Of a stretch of 64,000 nt of DNA, positions 17,692 through 25,149 are shown in pieces. A program made the position numbers and the translations under genes. The stretch is from Rhodococcus sp. P1Y (GTDB lineage Bacteria; Actinomycetota; Actinomycetes; Mycobacteriales; Mycobacteriaceae), in contig NZ_CP032762.1 of the NCBI RefSeq assembly GCF_003641205.1, forward strand, positions 1,178,001-1,242,000, in the 5' to 3' direction. The stretch's first letter is position 1, and every line of letters begins with the position of its first letter. The notes under the pieces are model-generated. The model saw only the letters and a list, made by a program, of their open reading frames with translations. It ran no database searches and was not told where the DNA came from.

Positions 17692-18864
17692 ATGACCTCT
17701 GTCGATCGCATCGTTGCTCACGCATATCCATGGGACGTGCTCGGCGATCCGCACTTCGTCGACCGCGTACACGCGCTTGGCATCCGTGAGATCGCGCTTG
17801 CCGCCAGCTATCACTCGACCAGGGCCGCAACGCCGTTGCACCCGTCGCACAAGGTTGTCGACGCCCATCATGCGGCGTTGTATCGGCCATTGCGCTCGGA
17901 GGCGTGGGACGGGCTTGCCGTTGCGGCTCGAACGGCGTCGTGGGCTGGCGCCGAGGACGCGTTCGGCGACGCCGCCGCAGTGTTGATCGCGGCAGGTATC
18001 AAGGTACACGCATGGATCGTGCTGTCGCACAGCACTATTCTCGGTCACGCGCATCCCGACGCTACTGTGGTCAACGCGTTCGGCGACCGGTACCCGTACG
18101 CACTTGCGCCTGGTCACCCCGACATCGTCGCCTACGCGCGCACCCTTGCCGCGGAAGCCATACGGGGCGTCGAACTGGCCGGCGTATCCATCGAGGCGGC
18201 CGGTCAACTGGGATTCGCGCACGTCGGGCCGCACGAGAAGACCGACGGCGCGTACCCCGGTATCGGCGACACCTTGATGTCGATCAGTTGCACCCCTCGT
18301 GAGCTCGCGGCCTGGGCGGAGCGCGGAGTCGACTCGGACAAGGTCGTCGCCAAGCTGCGTGACGGGATCGACGCGCTGTCCGGCGGGACGTTGTCCTCCT
18401 CGTCGACGATCGAGGACGTTCTTGCTGGTGACGAGGCTGCCGCTGTGTTGGCGGTGCGGCATGCCGACGCGGACCTGATTCGCGGTGAGGTACTCGGGGC
18501 TGTCCGAGCCGAGAACCCAGATGTTCGCGTCACGCTGCACGGACACCCCGATCCATGGAAGACGGGACCGTCGCCCGCATTGACCTCGACTGCTGCTGTA
18601 GACGTCGACGCGGTGCTCGTGTCGGCATGGCCGGGGACTGCCGAGACGGTTTCGGTTGTGGGGAAGACGCGCGCCCTCGTCGGCGAGGACGTTGCCGTCG
18701 GTGCGTACGTATCGGTTCTGCCGCCGAAGAAGCTCGACGAGGTCGGAGCCCACGTCGCGGCCACCGTCGACGCAGGGGCCAACGAGCTGCACCTCTACCA
18801 CCTCGGACTGGTCAACCGGCCTCAACTCGATGCCCTCGGCTCGATCGTTCGCGAGTACGCCTAG
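17692..18864 (+). CDS. Uncharacterised protein, possible TIM-barrel hydrolase-like fold
   Basis: A 390-residue cytoplasmic protein that I cannot assign to a named family. It is rich in conserved-looking histidine and acidic motifs near predicted strand ends: AHAYPWD, ASYHSTR, HPSHKVVDAHHAALY, VHAWIVLSHST, GHPDIVAYA, SIEAAGQLGFAHVGPHEK. The spacing and a late VLVSAWPGT / GAYVSVLPP alternation suggest a TIM barrel, possibly glycosidase-like. The ATG at 17692 has AAGGG eight bases upstream; 17677 is an alternative. It is divergent from the alpha/beta hydrolase and lies beside uronate dehydrogenase, so a role in releasing or processing the imported sugar acid is inferred. Confidence 0.7.
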   Translation: MTSVDRIVAHAYPWDVLGDPHFVDRVHALGIREIALAASYHSTRAATPLHPSHKVVDAHHAALYRPLRSEAWDGLAVAARTASWAGAEDAFGDAAAVLIAAGIKVHAWIVLSHSTILGHAHPDATVVNAFGDRYPYALAPGHPDIVAYARTLAAEAIRGVELAGVSIEAAGQLGFAHVGPHEKTDGAYPGIGDTLMSISCTPRELAAWAERGVDSDKVVAKLRDGIDALSGGTLSSSSTIEDVLAGDEAAAVLAVRHADADLIRGEVLGAVRAENPDVRVTLHGHPDPWKTGPSPALTSTAAVDVDAVLVSAWPGTAETVSVVGKTRALVGEDVAVGAYVSVLPPKKLDEVGAHVAATVDAGANELHLYHLGLVNRPQLDALGSIVREYA

Positions 18865-18870
18865 CGGCCC

Positions 18871-18910
18871 GTGCGTGCGTAGTTACCTTGGGCGGTAACT
18901 ACGCGCGCAC
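18871..18910. terminator. Family B hairpin, locus 1
   Basis: Arms GTGCGTGCGTAGTTACC and GGTAACTACGCGCGCAC (17 bases, one mismatch) flank the loop TTGGGC. It lies six bases after the stop of the uncharacterised gene. An almost identical element is at 49492. Confidence 0.7.
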
Positions 18911-18930
18911 GAGGGTTGAGGTGGTCCGGG

Positions 18931-19081
18931 GGTGACCGAAAGAGACATTCGCTAGCGCTCGGGTGACCGAAAGAGACATTCGCACACTCTGAGTGACTGA
19001 AACAGTCAGTTGCTCACCGCGGGACACCGAATGGGACATTCGCTCGGCCTGGGGTGACCGAAAGAGACATTCGGTCACCCC
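18931..19081. repeat. Tandem array of degenerate ~30-bp repeats ending in a hairpin
   Basis: Five degenerate units based on GGTGACCGAAAGAGACATTC lie between convergent genes. The last unit forms a perfect 12-bp stem, GGGGTGACCGAA (19051-19062) with TTCGGTCACCCC (19070-19081), around a 7-base loop. The same family is at 51049-51165, and a single-unit version at 45042. Confidence 0.75.
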
Positions 19082-19134
19082 AGGGCGACCCCCCAGGCAA
19101 AATCCGGGAACCAGGGAACCCTCAAAACCCCTGC

Positions 19135-19947
19135 TCAGTGCATGCGCTGCCCCAGGGGATGGTCGCAGAAGGCACCACCGACGCGCTGGAGGATCGGATC
19201 ATCGAAGGTCCACTCGTGGTCGGCGAGGAACTCCTCCGCGAACAGTTCGGCGTCGTCCTGGGGTTCGTAGCCGATTGCTTCACCCTGTGCACCCGACCAC
19301 CACGCGCGCGAGTTCTTCGAGATCCCCCACACAGTGTGGAATCCCTTTGCGCTGTCGGACAGTGATGCCTCGATGAGGCGCGCTGTGTCGGCCGGCGACA
19401 TCCAGCTGGCGAGGCCGCGGTAGTTCGGCGGCTTCTCGAAGCTCGATCCGATGCGCAGGTTCACGACGTCGATGCCGAAACGGTCGTGATACAGCCTCCC
19501 CAATGCCTCGACCGCAGCTTTCGACCAGCCGTAGAAGCCGTCGGGGCGAGGTCCGACGTCACCGGGCAAGGCATCGCCGCCTGCTTCTTCGTGCGTCCAG
19601 AAGCCCACCGCGTGATTGCTCGACGCGGCGACGACGCGGGTGACTCCGTGCGCGACCGCGGCCTCGAAGACGGCCTGCGTTCCGTCGACGTTCACGGACA
19701 GAATGTTGGCCCACGAATCCTCGGTGCTCAGTCCTCCCAGGTGGAGGATGGCGTCGACGCCGTCGACCGCGCGGGCCACGGCCTCCCGGTCGGTGACCGA
19801 TCCCTGGACGAATTCCTCTGTAGCGGAATCGATATCGCTGATCTCGGCGATGTCGAAAAGCCGAAGTGTGCGATCCGGTCTACGCAGCAACGGGCGAAGC
19901 ATCTTCCCCATGTTTCCGGCGGCACCGGTGATCAAAAGCCGTGTCAT
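19135..19947 (-). CDS. udh: Uronate dehydrogenase
   Basis: A 270-residue NAD-dependent short-chain dehydrogenase/epimerase-fold enzyme. It oxidises D-glucuronate or D-galacturonate to the aldaro-lactone and so feeds the aldarate dehydratases. The Rossmann motif is GAAGNMG; the SSNHAVGF segment (residues 109-116), Tyr139 and Lys143 (YGWSK) and NLRIGSSFEKP are characteristic of Udh. GAGG lies four bases before the ATG at 19947, which decides against the upstream start at 19989. It is divergent from the ABC ATPase-aldehyde dehydrogenase-kdgD operon. Confidence 0.92.
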   Translation of the reverse strand: MTRLLITGAAGNMGKMLRPLLRRPDRTLRLFDIAEISDIDSATEEFVQGSVTDREAVARAVDGVDAILHLGGLSTEDSWANILSVNVDGTQAVFEAAVAHGVTRVVAASSNHAVGFWTHEEAGGDALPGDVGPRPDGFYGWSKAAVEALGRLYHDRFGIDVVNLRIGSSFEKPPNYRGLASWMSPADTARLIEASLSDSAKGFHTVWGISKNSRAWWSGAQGEAIGYEPQDDAELFAEEFLADHEWTFDDPILQRVGGAFCDHPLGQRMH

Positions 19948-20106
19948 GTTTCCTCGCTTCTCGTCGAAAAGTCTTGTGCTGCGCATCACGTTAGTACATA
20001 CTTCGAAATGAAGTCACCATCTTGACTCACATTCACATACGTGAACATCGGAAACCTCCACTTGGATCGTCCGGCACGTTCCTGCCGGTGAAGGAGCACA
20101 CCCATC
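19948..20106. promoter_or_regulatory. Divergent regulatory region with two palindromes
   Basis: The gap between udh and the ABC ATPase gene holds ACTTCGAAATGAAGT at 20000-20014 (5-bp arms) and TTCACATACGTGAA at 20032-20045 (5-bp arms). The second resembles the palindrome and half-site before the ABC permease operon. A GGAG lies ten bases before the ATPase start. Confidence 0.5.
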
Positions 20107-21186
20107 ATGGCAACCGTTGCGTTCGAGAACGTCACCAAGTTCTTCCCCGGCGGCGACAAGCCCGCCGTCGACCAGCTCGACCTCGCGATCGAGGACGGCG
20201 AATTCCTCGTGCTCGTCGGACCGTCGGGCTGCGGCAAGTCCACCTCGCTCCGCATGCTCGCGGGTCTCGAAGACGTCGATCGCGGCGCCATCACCATCGG
20301 AGGGAACGACGTCACCGAGTTTCAGCCCAAGGACCGCGACATCGCCATGGTCTTCCAGAACTACGCGCTCTACCCGCACATGACCGTCGGGGAGAACATG
20401 GGCTTCGGACTCCGCATCGCAGGTGAGGACAAAGCCGAGATCAAGCGTCGCGTCGAGGATGCCGCCAGGATCCTCGACCTCACCAAGTTTCTCGATCGCA
20501 AGCCCAAGGCACTGTCCGGCGGTCAGCGTCAGCGCGTCGCGATGGGCCGCGCGATCGTCCGGAAGCCGCAGGTCTTTCTCATGGACGAGCCATTGTCGAA
20601 CCTCGACGCCAAGCTGCGCGTGCAGACTCGCGCCCAGATTTCGGCGTTGCAGCGGCGTCTCGCGACGACCACCGTCTATGTCACCCACGACCAGGTCGAG
20701 GCCATGACGATGGGTGACCGCGTCGCTGTTCTCAAGGACGGAGTGTTGCAGCAGTGCGACACTCCTCGCCGTATGTACGAGCACCCGAACAACGTGTTCG
20801 TCGCCGGTTTCATCGGCTCGCCTGCCATGAATCTCCTCGAACTGCCTCTCGTCGACGGTGGAGTCCGCTTCGGCGGCGAGGTCGTCCCCGTTCCGCGCGC
20901 GGCCGTCGCGGGTATCGGCGAAAGCTTGGTCACCCTCGGTGTCCGTCCCGAGGACCTCGAACTGACGACCGGACCGGGCCTCGAAGTCACCATCGACGTC
21001 GTCGAAGAGCTCGGCGCCGACGCCTATGTCTACGGGCAGGCCGACATCAACGGGACCAAACAGCCCATCGTCGTGCGTGCCGACGGTCGGATCCCGCCTC
21101 GTCGCGGCGAGAAGATCACCCTGTCCTACGCAGCCGAGCGCACACACCTGTTCTCGACCGTCACCGGCGAACGTCTCGTCGACTAG
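20107..21186 (+). CDS. Carbohydrate ABC transporter ATP-binding protein (MalK/UgpC type)
   Basis: A 359-residue ATPase with Walker A GPSGCGKST, Q-loop FQNYALYPH, signature LSGGQRQRVAMGR, Walker B VFLMDEPLSNLDA and H-loop VYVTHDQ, then a C-terminal TOBE/MalK-like domain. It is separated from any permease genes on its own strand. The permease/binding-protein operon at 13202-16358 lacks an ATPase, so this protein very probably energises that importer. Seven bases after its stop begins the second semialdehyde dehydrogenase gene. Confidence 0.92.
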   Translation: MATVAFENVTKFFPGGDKPAVDQLDLAIEDGEFLVLVGPSGCGKSTSLRMLAGLEDVDRGAITIGGNDVTEFQPKDRDIAMVFQNYALYPHMTVGENMGFGLRIAGEDKAEIKRRVEDAARILDLTKFLDRKPKALSGGQRQRVAMGRAIVRKPQVFLMDEPLSNLDAKLRVQTRAQISALQRRLATTTVYVTHDQVEAMTMGDRVAVLKDGVLQQCDTPRRMYEHPNNVFVAGFIGSPAMNLLELPLVDGGVRFGGEVVPVPRAAVAGIGESLVTLGVRPEDLELTTGPGLEVTIDVVEELGADAYVYGQADINGTKQPIVVRADGRIPPRRGEKITLSYAAERTHLFSTVTGERLVD

Positions 21187-21193
21187 GAGCATC

Positions 21194-22792
21194 ATGACCA
21201 CGTCGATAAACACCTCCATCACCGGCGACCTCCTGGTCGGCGGAACCCCACGTCGGGGACTGGGCGACGCCATCGAGGCTCTGAACCCGTCCACCGGCGA
21301 AACCCTAGGGCCCACCTACCATTACGCGACCTCGAAGGACGTGCTCGACGCCACCGCGTTGGCCGACGAGGCATTCGACACCTACCGTCGGACCACGTCC
21401 GAGGCCCGCGCCCGGTTCCTCGAGTCCATCGCCGACAACATCGACGCACTCGGTGACGAGTTCCTCGAGCGAGCATCAGCCGAAAGTGGCCTTCCCGTCG
21501 CGCGTCTGCAGGGTGAGAGAGGCCGCACCACAGGGCAGCTCAGGCTGTTTGCGTCGGTTCTGCGCGAAGGCAGTTGGAACGGTGCGCGCATCGATCCAGC
21601 GCAGCCGGAGCGTAAACCAGTTCCGCGCAGTGATATTCGACTGCGCAACATCCCACTTGGACCGGTCGTCGTGTTCGCGGCCAGCAACTTCCCCTTGGCC
21701 TTCTCGGTCGCGGGAGGTGACACGGCGTCGGCGCTCGCGGCCGGCTGTCCCGTCATCGTCAAAGCGCATGATGCCCACCTCGGAACGTCCGAGTTGGTCG
21801 GACGAGCGATCTCGGCTGCCGTCGTCGAACACGGTCTGCCCGACGGCACCTTCTCGCTGATCTACGGACTCGGCCAGACCATCGGCGTCGAACTCGTCAC
21901 CGCCCCGGCAATCGCTGCCGTCGGATTCACCGGATCCCGCGGGGCAGGCTTGGCGCTGGCCAGGGCAGCAGCCGGACGCGATGTGCCCATTCCGGTCTAT
22001 GCGGAGATGAGCAGCATCAACCCGGTCTTTCTGTTGCCCGGTGCATTACGTGCCGACGCGGCCGCCTTGGGGGCAGGCTTCGCGGCATCGCTGACGCTGG
22101 GATCTGGTCAGTTCTGCACCAACCCCGGCCTGGTCTTCGCCGTCGTCGGTGCAGAGCTGAGCGAGTTTCTCCGCTCCGCTTCCGAGGCCATCGGTTCCAC
22201 GACCGGAGCCGCGATGTTAACGCCGGGAATAGCCGCGGCATATGCGTCGGGGCAGAAGGCCCTTCGGCACCACGAGAACGTCGACTCGGTCGCCACCGGT
22301 CAGCCAGGTTCGTGTGTATTCCAAGGCCTGCCGGAACTTCTCGTCACCGACGCCGAGAATTTCCTGGCCGACCCGTCGTTGCACGCCGAGGTGTTCGGTG
22401 CGACGTCGCTTGTCGTCCGGTGCAAGGACCTCGATCAACTGCTCAGTGCGGTGACGGGACTCGAAGGCCAGCTCACCGCCACCATCCATGCCGTTGATGC
22501 CGACCTGGCCGATGCCGAAGTGCTCGTCGAGAAGCTCGAGCGCAAGGTAGGCCGAATTCTGTTCAATGGCTGGCCGACTGGCGTCGAGGTCGGTCATGCG
22601 ATGGTGCACGGCGGACCGTTCCCTGCGACGAGTGACTCCCGCACGACCTCGGTCGGCAGTCTCGCGATAGATCGCTTCCTCCGACCGGTCAGCTATCAGG
22701 ACGTGCCCTCTGCGCTACTTCCGTCGGCGATCGCCGACGGCAACCCCGACAACATCTGGCGCCGCATCGACGGCAGCCTCACTCAGGAGTAA
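21194..22792 (+). CDS. 2-oxoglutarate semialdehyde dehydrogenase, second copy
   Basis: A 532-residue paralogue of the enzyme at 6890, with the same architecture. Catalytic Cys308 is in GSGQFCTNPG, Glu271 in YAEMSSINP, and the subfamily segment GWPTGVEVGHAMVHGGPFPATS is conserved. AGGAG lies four bases before the ATG at 21194; the longer open frame from 21026 is not used. Its stop codon TAA shares its last base with a downstream ATG. It performs the last step of the aldarate route in the udh-linked gene group. Confidence 0.92.
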   Translation: MTTSINTSITGDLLVGGTPRRGLGDAIEALNPSTGETLGPTYHYATSKDVLDATALADEAFDTYRRTTSEARARFLESIADNIDALGDEFLERASAESGLPVARLQGERGRTTGQLRLFASVLREGSWNGARIDPAQPERKPVPRSDIRLRNIPLGPVVVFAASNFPLAFSVAGGDTASALAAGCPVIVKAHDAHLGTSELVGRAISAAVVEHGLPDGTFSLIYGLGQTIGVELVTAPAIAAVGFTGSRGAGLALARAAAGRDVPIPVYAEMSSINPVFLLPGALRADAAALGAGFAASLTLGSGQFCTNPGLVFAVVGAELSEFLRSASEAIGSTTGAAMLTPGIAAAYASGQKALRHHENVDSVATGQPGSCVFQGLPELLVTDAENFLADPSLHAEVFGATSLVVRCKDLDQLLSAVTGLEGQLTATIHAVDADLADAEVLVEKLERKVGRILFNGWPTGVEVGHAMVHGGPFPATSDSRTTSVGSLAIDRFLRPVSYQDVPSALLPSAIADGNPDNIWRRIDGSLTQE

Positions 22793-22797
22793 TGATC

Positions 22798-23703
22798 ATG
22801 CTTTCTGGAGTTCTCTTCTTTCCCGTGACGCCGTTCGACGCCGACGGCAATGTCGACACCGCGGCTCTGACCGCCCATATCGAAGCAGGCGTCGCAGCAG
22901 GCCCAGGCGGAGTGTTCACCGCCTGTGGCACAGGCGAATTCCACGCACTGTCGCCGGCCGAGTTCCGCGTCGTGGTCGAAACGACGGTGAATGCGGTCGC
23001 AGGCCGCGTACCGGTGTTCGCTGGAGCCGGCGGTGCGTTGCCGATCGCCAAGGAACTGGTGACGGTCGCATCGGAGGCGGGCGCGGAGGGCATTCTGCTG
23101 CTTCCGCCGTACCTCGTCGGGTCGCCCGCCGCTGGACTCGTCGAGTACGTCCGTCAGGTGTCGGACGTCAGCGAGCTGCCGGTCATCGTCTATCACCGCG
23201 CGAACGGACAGTTCACCGAGACGAGCGCGCTCGCGGTGGCTCGGCTGCCGAAGGTGATCGGATTCAAGGACGGCGTCGGGAATTTGGATCTGACGTCGCG
23301 GATCGTCCGGACCATTCGTGACGGTATCGGCGACAAAGAATTTCAGTTCTTCAACGGACTCCCGACGGCCGAGGTGTCGCAGCGCGCGTTCCGGAGTATC
23401 GGCGTGACGCTGTACTCGTCGGCGACCTTCGCGTTCGCGCCGGACGTGGCGCTGGCGTACTACGGGGCGTTGGAGGAGGGGGATGCGGAGTTGATCGAAG
23501 CGTTGGATCGCGAGTTCTTCCACCCCTTGGTCCGTCTGCGCGACACAACCCCGGGATATGCCGTGGCGCTGGTGAAGGCGGGCGTCACGTTCAGCGGCAT
23601 CGCTGCCGGATCCGTCCGCGCTCCGCTGACCGATGCAACGGAAGAAGACATCTTCGCGTTGGAGCAGATTCTCGCCGCAGGTAGGAAGGTCCTGGCGGCG
23701 TAA
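22798..23703 (+). CDS. kdgD: 5-dehydro-4-deoxyglucarate dehydratase, second copy
   Basis: A 301-residue paralogue of the enzyme at 5933. The Schiff-base lysine is Lys157 (VIGFKDGVGN) and the catalytic tyrosine Tyr132 (VYHRANG). The start at 22798 aligns with the other copy and has AGGAG eight bases upstream; the ATG at 22792 overlaps the previous stop but would leave only two bases to the same motif. It completes an ATPase-dehydrogenase-KdgD operon. A family A hairpin follows. Confidence 0.92.
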   Translation: MLSGVLFFPVTPFDADGNVDTAALTAHIEAGVAAGPGGVFTACGTGEFHALSPAEFRVVVETTVNAVAGRVPVFAGAGGALPIAKELVTVASEAGAEGILLLPPYLVGSPAAGLVEYVRQVSDVSELPVIVYHRANGQFTETSALAVARLPKVIGFKDGVGNLDLTSRIVRTIRDGIGDKEFQFFNGLPTAEVSQRAFRSIGVTLYSSATFAFAPDVALAYYGALEEGDAELIEALDREFFHPLVRLRDTTPGYAVALVKAGVTFSGIAAGSVRAPLTDATEEDIFALEQILAAGRKVLAA

Positions 23704-23712
23704 ATCCTGTCC

Positions 23713-23756
23713 AGTGGCACGGTTGAGTCCCACGGAGGGCACTTAACCGTGCCACT
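23713..23756. terminator. Family A hairpin, locus 2
   Basis: Perfect 12-base outer arms AGTGGCACGGTT and AACCGTGCCACT around a 20-base centre, ten bases after the kdgD stop. The next gene is on the same strand, so it may separate two transcription units. Confidence 0.7.
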
Positions 23757-23763
23757 AGCACTC

Positions 23764-23780
23764 GATGCTGTTCTTGCATC
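23764..23780. promoter_or_regulatory. Candidate operator before the galactarate/talarate dehydratase gene
   Basis: GATGC and GCATC arms separated by seven bases, about 90 bases before the gene. The arms are short, so this is tentative. Confidence 0.25.
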
Positions 23781-23868
23781 AATGTATCCACAAATAGTCT
23801 TGGACTTGAATGGATCTGGGCAATAGCGTGTGAGGTACACCACCGCCGTTCAAGGGAGACCAGCTGCA

Positions 23869-25083
23869 GTGTCCATCGACGTAGAGACAAGAACTTCGAA
23901 GCCCACGAGCGGGCTCACCGCTCCCGATGCGGCGACCAAGGCCCTCGCTTCGGGCGACGCAACGATCGACCGAATCGCGCACATTGAACTGTCGTCGATC
24001 ACGTTGCCGCTGAAGAACCCGATCAGTGACGCCAAGGTTCTGACCGGGAGGCAGAAGGCGATGACCGAGGTCGCGTTTCTGTTCGCCGAGATCAGGACCG
24101 AGCAGGGTCACGAAGGCATCGGCTTCAGCTACTCCAAGCGTGCCGGCGGCCCCGCGCAGTTCGCGCACGCCCAGGAGATTGCTCCGGTTCTGATCGGTGA
24201 GGATCCCAGCGACATCGGCAAGATCTGGACCAAGTTGCAGTGGGCCGGGGCGTCGGTTGGACGCAGTGGTGTTGCAACACAGGCGATTGCTGCCATCGAT
24301 ATCGCGCTGTGGGACCTCAAGGCCAAGCGTGCGCAGCTGCCGCTTGCCAAGCTGATCGGTGCCACGCGCGACTCGGTGCAGACGTACAACACCTCCGGCG
24401 GCTTCCTTCATACGCCGATCGAGGAAGTGCTCGACAACGCCACTGCATCACTCGCTGCAGGTATCGGCGGCATCAAAATCAAAGTTGGTCAGCCGGATTG
24501 GCGAACCGATATCGCACGCGTCACCGCTCTTCGTGAACACCTCGGCGACGATGTACCGCTCATGGTCGACGCCAACCAGCAATGGGATCGACCGACAGCC
24601 AACCGAATGTGCCGAATCCTCGAACAGTTCGATCTTGTCTGGATCGAAGAACCGCTCGACGCGTACGACGCCGAAGGTCATGCGATGCTGGCGCGGACGT
24701 TCGACACCTCGATTGCGACGGGTGAGATGCTCGCCAGCGTCGGCGAGCATATCCGCTTGATCGAAGCAGGATCGGTCGACATCCTCCAGCCCGACGCCCC
24801 GCGTATCGGCGGCATCACTCAATTCCTGAAGCTTGCAGGTCTCGCGGAGCACCACAATCTGCAGCTCGCACCGCATTTCGCGATGGAAATCCACCTGCAC
24901 CTCGCGGCGGTGTATCCGTTGCAGACCTGGGTGGAACACTTCGACTGGCTCGACCCGCTGTTCAACGAGCACCTCGAAACCCGTGACGGCAGAATGCATC
25001 TCTCGAACCGCCCGGGTCTCGGATTCACCCTCAGTGATCAGGCAAGGGCATGGACCATCGGGACGGCGAAGTTCGGCAAGTAG
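23869..25083 (+). CDS. L-talarate/galactarate dehydratase-type enolase-superfamily enzyme
   Basis: A 404-residue member of the mandelate racemase subgroup. Active-site residues (numbered from this start) are Lys203 and Lys205 (IKIKVG), Asp234 (MVDANQQ), Glu260 (WIEEPL), Glu286 (ATGEM) and His336 (LAPHFAMEIH). The sequence SYSKRAGG in the capping domain and WVEHFDWL near the C-terminus match talarate/galactarate dehydratases. It would convert galactarate, the product of Udh on galacturonate, to the same keto-deoxy intermediate used by KdgD. The GTG at 23869 has GGGAGA nine bases upstream; a GTG at 23830 is the alternative. Hairpins flank it on both sides, so it is probably monocistronic. Confidence 0.88.
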   Translation: MSIDVETRTSKPTSGLTAPDAATKALASGDATIDRIAHIELSSITLPLKNPISDAKVLTGRQKAMTEVAFLFAEIRTEQGHEGIGFSYSKRAGGPAQFAHAQEIAPVLIGEDPSDIGKIWTKLQWAGASVGRSGVATQAIAAIDIALWDLKAKRAQLPLAKLIGATRDSVQTYNTSGGFLHTPIEEVLDNATASLAAGIGGIKIKVGQPDWRTDIARVTALREHLGDDVPLMVDANQQWDRPTANRMCRILEQFDLVWIEEPLDAYDAEGHAMLARTFDTSIATGEMLASVGEHIRLIEAGSVDILQPDAPRIGGITQFLKLAGLAEHHNLQLAPHFAMEIHLHLAAVYPLQTWVEHFDWLDPLFNEHLETRDGRMHLSNRPGLGFTLSDQARAWTIGTAKFGK

Positions 25084-25090
25084 GGCACTT

Positions 25091-25134
25091 AGTGGCACGG
25101 TTGAGCGCCCCAGAGGGGCCCTAACCGTGCCACT
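25091..25134. terminator. Family A hairpin, locus 3
   Basis: Arms AGTGGCACGGTT and AACCGTGCCACT, with an inner GCCCC/GGGGC stem, lie between the convergent ends of the dehydratase and mannitol dehydrogenase genes. No T-tract follows. Confidence 0.72.
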
Positions 25135-25149
25135 GGGCAGATAGCGCGA

